Source: Planctomycetota bacterium (lineage in GTDB: Bacteria > Planctomycetota > UBA1135 > UBA2386). From it: a DNA stretch of 64,000 nt. Below, piece by piece: positions 54,935 to 63,479 of this stretch. Numbering within the stretch: position 1 is the first letter of the stretch; every line of letters starts with the position of its first letter. A program made the translations under genes and the position numbers. The stretch lies in assembly GCA_020849665.1 (NCBI GenBank), contig JADLFX010000074.1, forward strand, positions 42,799 through 106,798, given 5' to 3'. Under the pieces are notes generated by a model. That model was not told the origin of the DNA. It made no database searches and worked only from the letters and a program-made list of their open reading frames with translations.

Positions 54935-57900
54935 TCAGCGGCCGACAACGATCTTCATCGGGTTGGTGAACGCAAGTGCGTTGTGCCACGCGCCAGCGGG
55001 GTCGAGGACGGCTACCTGCGCGTGCAGCATGCCGCCGACCAGCCCGTTGTCCTTGGGAATCGGAACCGGCACGACGCCGGTGCCGCTGGAGTCACTCACG
55101 CCGGAGAGCGCGAGCATGGGGCTCAGCATGAGGTACATAGTGCAGCCGCCGCCGATGGGAGTGGGCGCCGGACCGATCCCGAGCAGCGCCGCGAATGCCG
55201 CGTTCGGGCGCGCGCTGCCGACGGTCAACGAAAGCGTGGCGCCGATCACCGGGATGTCGCCCGTGAAGCGTGGCGTGCCGTTCGAGCCAGGGCAGCCGAC
55301 GCCGAAGGGCTCGGCGAGCCCGGAACCGAGGATGGCGAGGTCGACGACGAAAGGCTCGTTGCCGCTCGTCGCGTCTACCGCGGGGAACACGGCGCGGGTG
55401 CCGACGACACCGGAGGACCAGCGGTACGGAACCAGGTACTCCCGCATCGAGCTCCCGATGCCCGGCAACAGGTCGGCTGCCAACCGGGTTCCGGCGACCG
55501 TGCCGTCCGTGATCCAAGGTTCGTAGCCCGTCGTTCCGTCGTTCCCGGGAAAGAGCATCCGGTTGCCGATCCGCACTTGCCGGGACAACGCGCCGGGTCC
55601 GCTCATCACCCCGGAGTTCCTGCCGGGCAGGACATCCACGAGCAGTCTGGTGCCAGCGACTGTGCCATCGCTCACCCACAGCTCGCGCCCATGGGTCACC
55701 GTGGTCGCGCTGAAGCAACAGAGCCCCCGGATCGCGACGAGACCCTCGGGGAACGAGCTGCCGCTCCCGGGCACGATGTCGATGAGCACCGTCCCTGCCG
55801 CCGTGCCGTCGGACGCGTACAGCTCCGTGCCTGACGCCGGGTTGCTGGCTACGAACATCACGAGGCCGCCGGTGATCCCCGTGAAGATGAGTGCAACACT
55901 GTCGCCCGTTCCCGGGCGAATGTCGGCGACCATCCGGGTTCCGGCACTCGTGCCGTCGGACACGAAAGGCTCTTCTCCAAGGGAGGCAGTACGAGCCCGG
56001 AACCACAGGCGGCCTTCGATTGCCACGAAGCCTACCGGACTCGAACTGGATGTGGGGTGAATGTTGGTGACGAGCACAGTTCCGGATGTCGTTCCGTCGC
56101 TCGCCCACAGCTCCCGCCCGTGGACTGGGTCTTCCGCAGCGAAGTACACGCGGTTTCCCATGCGGGTGAGCCCCTCGGGAGCGGAACTCCCACCGCCGGG
56201 CCAGATGTCGGCGACTCGGGTCGTCCCAGCGCCAGTGCCGTCACTCGTCCAAAGTTCTCGGTCCCCGACACCGTCGGTGGCCGAGAACAGGAGTCTGCCG
56301 CCGAGGTCGACGAATGACTGGGGCCACGACCCGATCGGGCCAGGTTGGATGTCGGCCACGCGGGAGGTGCCCGCCGTGGTTCCATCCGTCATCCACAGCT
56401 CCCGGCCGCCCACACCGTCGTCGGCGGAGAAGAACACCCGGTCGCCGACGCGTGTGATCTCGGTCGGATCCGAGCTGCCCCCGCCGGGCTGGATGTCCTT
56501 CAGGAGCGCCGTGCCAGCGGTCGTGCCGTCGCTGATCCAGAGCTCAGTGCCGTGCAGACCGTCGGTTGCGCTGAACACCGATCGGCCAAGCAGTTCCACG
56601 AAGCCAGCGGGATCCGAGTTCCCGCTCTGGCTCGGGAGGATGTTGGCGAACAGCGTCGTTCCCAGCGTCGTACCGTCCGTACGCCACAACTCCCCGCCTC
56701 GTCCGGGCGGCATGATCGGCTCGATGCCCTGGAAGTACAGCCAGCCCCCGAGGGACGCGTGTCCCGTCCGAAAGTCGGAGCCGGCACCGTATCCGGGGTA
56801 GATCTCCTTCAACAAGGCCGTGCCCGCGAGCGTACCGTCGGTGGCGTAGAGCTCGGCTCCACTCGAGCCGTCTCCACCGCTGAAGACGGCCACGGAGCCA
56901 ACGAGGGCGAACGGCCGCGGGTTGTCATCCTGGACGCGTTTCCCAAGGCTCACGGTGCCGGCGGACGTCCCGTCCGTGATCCACGCATGGCGGTCGTTCC
57001 CGGTCCGGGCCGAGAACAGGACGTTCGTGCCGAACGCCTGGAACCACATGGGTTCATTCACCGGGGCAACCAGTACGGTGCCAGCCGGTGTGCCGTCCGA
57101 TGACCAGAGCCCCGCCCCGACCGCCGACGCCGCCCCGAACCACACACGCCCATTGGCGCTCGTGACGTGCACCGGCGTACCCAGTGGGCTGAACTGGGCG
57201 ACCATCACCGTCCCAGCAACCGTACCGTCCGTCCTCCAGAGTTCTGGACTGCCGCTGTCAGCGCTGAAAAGCAGCAGGTGCCCTAGCTTCGCGAGGTTTG
57301 GCTTGCCGTAGGTTGGGACCGTGAAGTGGAACGACGTTGAGAACACCGACGTGCCAGCGACCGTGCCGTCCGAGCTCCAGAGTCGTCTGACTCCGGCAGA
57401 GATTGCGGTGAAGAACAGTCGACCGCCGAACTCGACCATGGTGTCCGGGATCGACGACCCGGAACCTGGGACGAGGTCTACGAGGACCGTGCCCGCCGTC
57501 GTGCCATCCGAGATCCACAACTCGGTTCCCCGCGTCCCGTCCGTGGCGCTGAAGAACAGCTTGCCCGCTGCGACGGTCAGGCTCTTCATATTGCTGTGTA
57601 GCGCTCCCGGACGAACGTCCTTGACCAGGGCCGTGCCGGCCGGCGTCCCGTCGGTGCGCCAGAGGTCGGCCCCGACCGAATCGGTAGCCGCGAAGTACAC
57701 GTACCCGCCGAGCTCGACCATGCCATACGGGCTCGAGTCGCCCCGCCCGGGACTGATGTCCTGGACCAGCCGCGTTCCGGCCGGCGTCCCGTCGGTGACC
57801 CAGAGCTCGTCGCCGTTCACGTCGTCTGAGGCTGCGAAGTAGATCTGTGTGCCGACGGTGGCGAATCCCCTGGGGTTCGAGCCCCAATCCTCGGGCCGTG

Positions 57901-57994
57901 CGGCGTTGATGTCCATGAGCAGGCCCTGCGCCGACAGAGCGCTGGCGAGGGCGAAGACGAGGAGGCTGATGCACCTGAGAGCGGTTGGGACCAT
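54935..57994 (-). CDS. Secreted ELWxxDGT-repeat protein, 1019 aa
   Basis: A signal peptide (about 1-23, ending Leu-Ser-Ala-Gln) precedes 17 repeats of about 48 residues, each with ELW-x2-(T/S)DGT-x2-GT and a G-x-R/L-x-F-A/S strand. ELWxxDGT repeats form beta-propeller-like or similar beta solenoids. After about residue 890 comes the C-terminal domain with VGCPGSNGTPRFTG, GATLSLTVGSARPNAAF and GCTMYLMLSPMLAL, then IPKDNGLVGGMLHAQ, shared by many exported proteins of this lineage. The start at 57994 is chosen by the signal peptide; the longer frame upstream is not supported. Probably surface-exposed; role unknown. Confidence 0.9.
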   Translation of the reverse strand: MVPTALRCISLLVFALASALSAQGLLMDINAARPEDWGSNPRGFATVGTQIYFAASDDVNGDELWVTDGTPAGTRLVQDISPGRGDSSPYGMVELGGYVYFAATDSVGADLWRTDGTPAGTALVKDVRPGALHSNMKSLTVAAGKLFFSATDGTRGTELWISDGTTAGTVLVDLVPGSGSSIPDTMVEFGGRLFFTAISAGVRRLWSSDGTVAGTSVFSTSFHFTVPTYGKPNLAKLGHLLLFSADSGSPELWRTDGTVAGTVMVAQFSPLGTPVHVTSANGRVWFGAASAVGAGLWSSDGTPAGTVLVAPVNEPMWFQAFGTNVLFSARTGNDRHAWITDGTSAGTVSLGKRVQDDNPRPFALVGSVAVFSGGDGSSGAELYATDGTLAGTALLKEIYPGYGAGSDFRTGHASLGGWLYFQGIEPIMPPGRGGELWRTDGTTLGTTLFANILPSQSGNSDPAGFVELLGRSVFSATDGLHGTELWISDGTTAGTALLKDIQPGGGSSDPTEITRVGDRVFFSADDGVGGRELWMTDGTTAGTSRVADIQPGPIGSWPQSFVDLGGRLLFSATDGVGDRELWTSDGTGAGTTRVADIWPGGGSSAPEGLTRMGNRVYFAAEDPVHGRELWASDGTTSGTVLVTNIHPTSSSSPVGFVAIEGRLWFRARTASLGEEPFVSDGTSAGTRMVADIRPGTGDSVALIFTGITGGLVMFVASNPASGTELYASDGTAAGTVLIDIVPGSGSSFPEGLVAIRGLCCFSATTVTHGRELWVSDGTVAGTRLLVDVLPGRNSGVMSGPGALSRQVRIGNRMLFPGNDGTTGYEPWITDGTVAGTRLAADLLPGIGSSMREYLVPYRWSSGVVGTRAVFPAVDATSGNEPFVVDLAILGSGLAEPFGVGCPGSNGTPRFTGDIPVIGATLSLTVGSARPNAAFAALLGIGPAPTPIGGGCTMYLMLSPMLALSGVSDSSGTGVVPVPIPKDNGLVGGMLHAQVAVLDPAGAWHNALAFTNPMKIVVGR

Positions 57995-58381
57995 GGCGTC
58001 TTGGGTCGAAGTCGGTGGCTGCGACCAGGAAAGCCCGTAGGGCAGCGAACGTGACACTGGATCACGCGAATCGGCCGCGCGGAGCGCTGTTCGGCAGCTG
58101 CGGCGTCGCTGGGGTCGCAGGCACCGACCGTCACGCCGCTCGCCGCCGGCCTGGCCGACCCACAGGCGGGACACACCGCACGTCGACTATCCCCCGGTTG
58201 GCAGGCATCCAGCGATGTCGCCGGACTGCGCGATCCGGACGACATGGCCGCAGCCGTGCGGCACGCAACTTGCTAAGCGAGCGCCCGAACCGTGACTCCA
58301 TCCGGCGCAGCCTCCTCCGAGACGAGCCCTCCGACCGTCCGCCTTTCCCCGGGCGGCATGGAGATCGAGGGTTGACTCGGA
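57995..58381. other. Non-coding stretch between ELWxxDGT gene and fdhD
   Basis: This stretch of nearly 390 bases upstream of the ELWxxDGT gene has no ORF with domain character or a good start. Both strands have only short frames of shuffled, arginine-rich composition. Its higher AT content relative to the fdhD side marks the edge of the lower-GC block. I saw no repeats, tRNA or clear promoter here. Confidence 0.5.
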
Positions 58382-58468
58382 TCAGCGTTCCGAACCGCGC
58401 CGGGAGTCCTGCGCGGGGGCACCCAGGGCCCACGCGACGGCGGCGAGGCAGGCGCACCCGCGCGTCAC
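58382..58468 (-). pseudogene. Stranded signal-peptide fragment coupled to fdhD
   Basis: A GTG at 58468 overlaps the fdhD stop (GTGA) and opens a 28-codon frame reading as a complete Sec signal: basic start, then CACLAAVAWALGAPAQ and a short polar tail to a stop at 58382. After that stop neither frame resembles a gene. This looks like the 5' remnant of a secreted-protein gene once translated behind fdhD and cut off, perhaps when the lower-GC block arrived. It could also be a chance frame in GC-rich DNA. Confidence 0.4.
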
Positions 58469-59286
58469 GGCACGAGCCTGCCGCCGTCCCAGTAGACCTT
58501 GGCGCGCCCCGCGCGCACGAAGCCGACCAGCGTGGCGCCTGCCGCCTGGCAGAGATCGAAGGCGAGCGCCGAAGGGGCCGAGACCGAGAGGATCACCGGC
58601 ACCCGCAGGCGCAGGCACTTCACGACCAGGTCGAACCCCGCGCGACCCGAGAGCAGGGCGATCGCGCGCGTCAGGTCGTGCCCGGCGCGCGCCGCCATGC
58701 CGATCGCCTTGTCGAGGGCGTTGTGGCGGCCCACGTCCTCGCCGTGGCCGAGCACGGCCCCGTCGGCGGCGAAGAGCGCCGCGCCGTGGCAGGCGCCCGT
58801 GGCGGCGAAGGTGCGCTGCAGCGTGGCGAAGGCCTGCCGCAAGGTGTCGATCCGTCCTGGCGGCACGCGCGGCACGCCCGGCAGGAGCGGCGGCAGGTCC
58901 TCCAGGATCGCGTCGGCGTCGGTGAGGCCGCACACGCCGCAGGAGGGCCGCACCTCGTGGGTCCTGGTGAGGCGGCCCTGCGCGGCGGGCAGGAGTGCGC
59001 CGCGCACCTGCAGGTGCAGAGTGTCGGGACGCCGCGCCGCGGCGTCGCCAGGCGCGAAGCGCGCCTGCTCCAGATCGCCGGCCGCGGCCAGCACGCCCTC
59101 GCTGAGCAGGAAGCCCAGAGCCAGGTCGGCGTCGTTGCCGGGCGTGCGCATGGTCAGCAGGCGTGCCTCGCCGAGGACCAGGAGCAGCGGCTCCTCGCCG
59201 ATCAGCAGGTCCTCGCTGCCGTCCACGAGGCGGCGCCGGTTGGCGCCGGGCGCTGGGCCCTCGAGCGGCTCGGAGGGAGCGGTCAT
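58465..59286 (-). CDS. fdhD: Formate dehydrogenase accessory sulfurtransferase
   Basis: A 273-residue FdhD protein. The sulfur-carrying loop CGVCG gives Cys116 and Cys119. The segment ending GHGEDVGRHNALDKAIG is the conserved molybdenum-cofactor/GDP-binding part. It moves sulfur from IscS to the bis-MGD cofactor of formate dehydrogenase. No formate dehydrogenase subunits are in the window, so they must be elsewhere. The ATG at 59286 is chosen over longer upstream frames that lack family similarity. It starts about 60 bases from the divergent CBS gene. Confidence 0.93.
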   Translation of the reverse strand: MTAPSEPLEGPAPGANRRRLVDGSEDLLIGEEPLLLVLGEARLLTMRTPGNDADLALGFLLSEGVLAAAGDLEQARFAPGDAAARRPDTLHLQVRGALLPAAQGRLTRTHEVRPSCGVCGLTDADAILEDLPPLLPGVPRVPPGRIDTLRQAFATLQRTFAATGACHGAALFAADGAVLGHGEDVGRHNALDKAIGMAARAGHDLTRAIALLSGRAGFDLVVKCLRLRVPVILSVSAPSALAFDLCQAAGATLVGFVRAGRAKVYWDGGRLVP

Positions 59287-59344
59287 CGCCGGGAAGGTTA
59301 CCGGTGCCCCAGGCCCACGGGAGTATGCTCCGCGCGCGTCCGCC

Positions 59345-59788
59345 ATGATCGTCGCCAATCACTGCCGCCGCAGCGTCAGCCGCGTGACCCGGGACGCGAC
59401 CGTGGAGCGCATCGCCCGCATCCTGCGCGACGACCACGTCGGCTCGGTCGTGGTCGTGGACGACGACCATCCGGTGGGGATCGTCACCGATCGGGACATC
59501 GCGGTGCGCGTGCTCGCCGAGGGCCGCGATCCCAGGCGTACCAGGGTCGGCGAGATCCTGTCGCGGCCGCTGCGCACGGTCGCGATGGACGCGCCCTTCC
59601 AGGAGGCGGCCGCGGCCATGGCCAGGCACGGCGTGCGGCGCATCGTGGTCGTCACCAAGGAGGGCAGGCTCTACGGCGTGCTCTCGATCGATGACCTGCT
59701 GGTGCGCTACGCCCGCCAGTTCGGCGCGATCGGCCGGGCGGTCCGGCAGGAGCAGGCGCGCGAGAGCCGGCGGGGAGGTTCCCGATGA
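59345..59788 (+). CDS. CBS-domain pair protein 1
   Basis: A 147-residue protein of two CBS domains: first about 8-60, second about 70-125. The motifs GSVVVVDDDHPVGIVTDRDI and VRRIVVVTKEGRLYGVLSIDDLL are typical of each repeat's end. CBS pairs bind adenosyl nucleotides (AMP, ATP, SAM) and act as regulators; with no other domain it probably works in trans. It overlaps the next, similar gene by four bases (ATGA), suggesting the two form a heteromer. Target unknown. Confidence 0.87.
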   Translation: MIVANHCRRSVSRVTRDATVERIARILRDDHVGSVVVVDDDHPVGIVTDRDIAVRVLAEGRDPRRTRVGEILSRPLRTVAMDAPFQEAAAAMARHGVRRIVVVTKEGRLYGVLSIDDLLVRYARQFGAIGRAVRQEQARESRRGGSR

Positions 59789-60237
59789 GTGCGGTGGCAG
59801 GCGGTTCCGATCACGCCACGATCCCGGCCGATGCCACCGTGCTGGAGGCAGCCCGGCGCATGGTCGATGGCGCGGTGGGCTGCCTCGTGGTGTTGGATGC
59901 GAAGGGCCGCCCCTGCGGGATCCTCACCGACCGGGATCTCTCGATCCGGGTGGTGGCCGAGGGACGGGACCCGGCGCGCACCCTCGTGGCGAAGGCCATG
60001 AGCGCGCCGCTGATCGCGGCCCGCCCCGGCGACCCCATGGACGCGATCCTGGCACGCATGGAGCAGCACGGCATCCGCCGCGTCCCCCTGGTGAGCGACG
60101 GCGTGCTGGTGGGGGTGGTGCGCCTGGACGATCTGCTGCTCGAGTTCGGCCGGGAACTGGCGGACCTCGGCGCGGCGGTGACCAAGGCGCGCGGCAAGGG
60201 CCGTGTGCGCCCGGCGCCGCGCCGACGGCGCGGCTGA
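59785..60237 (+). CDS. CBS-domain pair protein 2
   Basis: A 150-residue homologue of the preceding protein with two CBS domains (about 8-60 and 75-125), including GCLVVLDAKGRPCGILTDRDL and IRRVPLVSDGVLVGVVRLDDLL, and a basic C-terminal tail (RGKGRVRPAPRRRRG) that could contact nucleic acid or membrane. Its start overlaps the stop of CBS protein 1. It is followed 48 bases later by nupC and may be cotranscribed with it. A nucleotide-sensing link to nucleoside uptake is possible but not shown. Confidence 0.85.
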   Translation: MSAVAGGSDHATIPADATVLEAARRMVDGAVGCLVVLDAKGRPCGILTDRDLSIRVVAEGRDPARTLVAKAMSAPLIAARPGDPMDAILARMEQHGIRRVPLVSDGVLVGVVRLDDLLLEFGRELADLGAAVTKARGKGRVRPAPRRRRG

Positions 60238-60285
60238 GGCCTGCGGCGCCGCGCTCGGGAAGGAGCGTGGACCCGCACCCGCCGG

Positions 60286-61551
60286 ATGCCTACACCCTAC
60301 GCCGCCATGCTGCGTCTCGTCTCGGTCCTGGGCGTGGTCGCCCTGCTCGGGCTCTGCGTCGCCCTCTCGCGCGACCGCCGGTCGATCTCCTGGCGCACCG
60401 TGGGCATGGGGCTCCTGATCCTGTTCACCGTGGCCGCCGTGTTCCTGTACTGGACGCCGGGCAACCAGGCCCTGCAGGGCTTCGGCCAGAAGGTGGAGGG
60501 CTTCCTCAGGCTGTCCATGCGCGGGACCAGCTTCGTGTTCAACGCCCTGGCCGACCCGGTCGGCCTCGGGCGCGTGTTCGGGCCCGAGAAGGGCTTCCTG
60601 TTCGCGGCCCAGGTGCTGCCGACGCTGATCTTCTTCGCCTCGTTCATGGCGGTGCTCTACCACCTGGGCGTGATGCAGGCGGTCGTGCGCGGCATGGCCG
60701 CGGTGATGGTGCGCCTGCTGCGCACCTCGGGTTCCGAGTCGCTCTCGGCGTGTGCCAACATCTTCGTCGGCCAGACCGAGGCGCCACTGCTGGTGAAGCC
60801 CTTCCTCGCGCGCATGACCAGGAGCGAGATCCACGCGATCATGACCGGCGGCTACGCCACCATCGCCGGCGGTGTGTTCGCGCTCTACGTGGGGTTCGGC
60901 GTGGACGCCGGGCACCTGATGGTGGCGAGCGTGATGGGGGCGCCGGCCGGCCTCCTGGTGAGCAAGCTCCTCTGGCCCGAGACCGAGACCAGCGAGACCT
61001 ACGGCACCGTGCGCGTGGTTGCGCCGCGCACCGCGGGCAACGTGGTGGAGGCGGCCGCCAACGGCGCCATCGACGGATTGCACCTGGCCCTCAACGTGGC
61101 GGCGATGCTGATCGCGTTCCTGGGTCTGGTCGCGGTGCTGGACGCGGCGCTCGGCCTCGTGGGCGGGTGGACCGGCTACCCGGGCCTCGACCTCGGGCGC
61201 GTCCTCGGCGTGATCTTCTATCCGGTGGCCGCGGTGCTCGGCGTCCGCGGCGCCGATGTCCTGCCGCTGGCCGAGCTGCTCGGCACCAAGCTGGCGCTCA
61301 CCGAGCTGGTGGCCTACCAGAAGCTGAGCGGCATGCAGGCCGAGCTCGACCCGCGCACGGTGCGGATCGCGTCGTTCGCGCTCTGTGGATTCGCCAACTT
61401 CGGCTCGGTGGCGATCCAGATCGGCGGACTCTCGGCGATGGCACCCGAGCGACGGCCCGACATCGCCCGGTTGGCGCTGCGGGCCATGTTCGCGGGGGCG
61501 ATCGCGACCTGTCTGACCGCGGCGATCGCGGGGGTGGTCAGCGATGTCTGA
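60286..61551 (+). CDS. nupC: Concentrative nucleoside transporter
   Basis: A 421-residue membrane protein of the CNT family with about 9-10 hydrophobic helices. Signature segments are GSESLSACANIFVGQTEAPLLVKP, the GGYATIAGGVFALY re-entrant region, and LCGFANFGSVAIQIGGL. It imports nucleosides with sodium or protons. It overlaps the following punA start by eight bases, so uptake and phosphorolysis are coupled. The ATG at 60286 is used; PYAAMLRLVSV also offers a later start. Confidence 0.93.
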   Translation: MPTPYAAMLRLVSVLGVVALLGLCVALSRDRRSISWRTVGMGLLILFTVAAVFLYWTPGNQALQGFGQKVEGFLRLSMRGTSFVFNALADPVGLGRVFGPEKGFLFAAQVLPTLIFFASFMAVLYHLGVMQAVVRGMAAVMVRLLRTSGSESLSACANIFVGQTEAPLLVKPFLARMTRSEIHAIMTGGYATIAGGVFALYVGFGVDAGHLMVASVMGAPAGLLVSKLLWPETETSETYGTVRVVAPRTAGNVVEAAANGAIDGLHLALNVAAMLIAFLGLVAVLDAALGLVGGWTGYPGLDLGRVLGVIFYPVAAVLGVRGADVLPLAELLGTKLALTELVAYQKLSGMQAELDPRTVRIASFALCGFANFGSVAIQIGGLSAMAPERRPDIARLALRAMFAGAIATCLTAAIAGVVSDV

Positions 61552-62371
61552 TCCGCTGCGCGCGGAGACGCCGAAGCTGAACGCCGCGGTGCGCTTCCTC
61601 GAACAGGCGCCGCGCGTGGCGCGCGCCGAGGTGGCGCTGGTCCTGGGCAGCGGTCTCAAGCACTTCGCCGACGCGATCGACGACCGCCACGAGGTGCCGT
61701 TCACCGCGATCCCGTACTGGCCGGTGCCGCGCATCGAGGGCCACGGCGCCAGCCTGGTGCTGGGGCGCGTGGGCGGCGTCGTGGTGGCCTGCCTCACCGG
61801 TCGGGTGCACCTCTACGAGGGCCACGATCCGCACGAGGTGGTGCGCCCGGTGCGCACCCTGGCCCTGGCCGGCGTGCGGCGTTTCCTGCTCACCAACGCC
61901 GCCGGCGGAATCGCCCGCGTCCTGCGCGCCGGCGACCTGATGGTGCTGCGCGATCACCTCAACCTCACCGGCCGCTCGCCGCTCCTGGGTCCCCACGAGG
62001 CGGCGCTCGGCCCGCGCTTCCCCGACCAGAGCCGCGTGTACCGGGCCGAGCTGCGTGCCCGGCTGCATGCCGCCGATCCAGGCCTCCACGAGGGCGTGTA
62101 CGCCGGCCTCCTCGGCCCCAGCTACGAGACGCCGGCGGAGATCCGCATGCTGGCCACGATGGGTGCCGACGCGGTGGGGATGAGCACCGTGCTCGAGGCG
62201 GTCGCGCTGAACGCGCTGGGGGCGGAGGTGGCGGGCGTGTCCCTGATCAGCAACTCCGCGGCCGGGATCGCCGATACACCGCTCAGCCACGACGAGGTGG
62301 TGGCGGCCGGCCGTGCGGCCGAGCCACGCTTCGCCGCCCTGCTGCAGGGCTTCTGCAGCTCGTTCGCCTAG
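61544..62371 (+). CDS. punA: Purine-nucleoside phosphorylase (trimeric, PNP-I type)
   Basis: A 275-residue trimeric PNP. Phosphate-site LGSGLKHF, the GHGASLVLG strand, GRVHLYEGHDP, TNAAGGI and the purine-binding GPSYETPAEIRML, MGADAVGMSTVLEA and SNSAAGI segments are all present. The base-specific Glu and Asn are in the expected places. It cleaves inosine and guanosine (and their deoxy forms) with phosphate. It overlaps nupC by eight bases and is followed seven bases later by an acetyltransferase gene. Confidence 0.93.
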   Translation: MSDPLRAETPKLNAAVRFLEQAPRVARAEVALVLGSGLKHFADAIDDRHEVPFTAIPYWPVPRIEGHGASLVLGRVGGVVVACLTGRVHLYEGHDPHEVVRPVRTLALAGVRRFLLTNAAGGIARVLRAGDLMVLRDHLNLTGRSPLLGPHEAALGPRFPDQSRVYRAELRARLHAADPGLHEGVYAGLLGPSYETPAEIRMLATMGADAVGMSTVLEAVALNALGAEVAGVSLISNSAAGIADTPLSHDEVVAAGRAAEPRFAALLQGFCSSFA

Positions 62372-62378
62372 ATCGGGA

Positions 62379-63386
62379 ATGGCCGACGTCACCATCCGTC
62401 CCTACCAGCCCGGCGACGAGGCCGGCATCGTGCGCAGCTTCAACGTGGTGTTCCGGGAGGTGTGCGGTCCCGGGTACCAGGACCGCACGATGGATGCGTG
62501 GCGCTGGGAGTTCCTGGAGAACCCGAACGGTTGGCGGATGTGGGTGGCGGTGGACCGGGACGGCACGATCGCAGCCAACTACGCGGGCGTGCCGTATTGC
62601 ATGACCACGCCGCACGGACCGGTCACCTTCGTGCACTGCGTGGACTCGTTCGTGCACCCTGCCTACCGCCAGGGACTCAAGAAGACCGGTCTCTTCCTGG
62701 AGACCGCCTACCCGTTCTTCGCCGACTGCAAGGCCCGCGGCGACGCCGTCCTCTACGGCTACCCGGTACAGGCGGCGCGGCGCATCGGCGAGCGCTACCT
62801 CGGCTACACGACGGTGCGGGTCGTGAACTATCTCTGCCTGGACCTCGGCGAGCCGGGCCCACGTGCGCCCGAACGGGTGCAGGTGGAACGCGTGGCCGCG
62901 TTCGGCGCCGCGGCGGACCAGGCCTGGCGCCTCGCGTCCGCGGACCGGCTCTGCGCGACGGTGCGCGACGGCCGCTACCTGGACTGGCGTTTCGCGCGCT
63001 GTCCCGGCCAGCCCTACGAGCTCCACGTGGCGCGCCGCGACGGCTCGGTGTCCGGCGTGATGGTGCTCCGCCCCGAACACGAACTCGTTCCCGGTGCGTG
63101 CACGATCGCCGACTGGGTGGTCCCCCCGCGCGACGCCGAGACCACGGATGCGCTGCTGGCGTGCGCGGCGGCGCGCGGGCGCGAGCGGGGCCGCACGAGC
63201 CTCATGACCGTGTTCCCCGATCCCGCACCCGAGCATGCGGCGCTGCGGTCGCGCGGCTTCCAGGTGGTCCCCTCGGCGCGCTACCTGGAGCGCTTCCTCA
63301 TGCGCGTGGCGTACCACCCCGCGATCCAGCCGGAGTGGCTCGCCGAGCACTGGTGGTACACGCTGGGGGACAGCGACCTGGTGTAG
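62379..63386 (+). CDS. GNAT-family N-acetyltransferase
   Basis: A 335-residue protein from the ATG at 62379, seven bases after punA. The first half is a GNAT fold: RPYQPGDEAGIVRSFN, then VHCVDSFVHPAYRQGLKKTGL, a degraded acetyl-CoA loop (R-Q-G-L-K-K-T-G). The second half repeats a GNAT-like fold around VMVLRPEHELVPGACTIADWVV. Such double-GNAT proteins act on small amines or peptides. The acceptor is unknown, and coupling to punA may be only transcriptional. A longer upstream frame is not supported. Confidence 0.8.
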   Translation: MADVTIRPYQPGDEAGIVRSFNVVFREVCGPGYQDRTMDAWRWEFLENPNGWRMWVAVDRDGTIAANYAGVPYCMTTPHGPVTFVHCVDSFVHPAYRQGLKKTGLFLETAYPFFADCKARGDAVLYGYPVQAARRIGERYLGYTTVRVVNYLCLDLGEPGPRAPERVQVERVAAFGAAADQAWRLASADRLCATVRDGRYLDWRFARCPGQPYELHVARRDGSVSGVMVLRPEHELVPGACTIADWVVPPRDAETTDALLACAAARGRERGRTSLMTVFPDPAPEHAALRSRGFQVVPSARYLERFLMRVAYHPAIQPEWLAEHWWYTLGDSDLV

Positions 63387-63479
63387 CTGGGCGCCGCGCA
63401 GCGCGGAGATCGCCGCCGCCGCGGCGCCGGACGGCCTGGTTCGGCCGGGCCCGGACGCCGCGGGTCGGCGGCGCACGTC

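Noticed and set aside
57871..57886. tRNA T-arm-like TGGGGTTCGAGCCCCA
   Set aside because: It lies inside the ELWxxDGT coding region, and there is no acceptor, D or anticodon stem around it.
55000..57900. Repetitive DNA that might be a CRISPR array
   Set aside because: The repeats are about 144 bases, imperfect, in frame and encode ELWxxDGT protein units; there are no unique spacers.
58131..58457. 108-codon minus-strand frame near fdhD
   Set aside because: Arginine- and proline-rich random-looking sequence, with no good start and no domain; the signal-peptide fragment in another frame is the only plausible coding trace.
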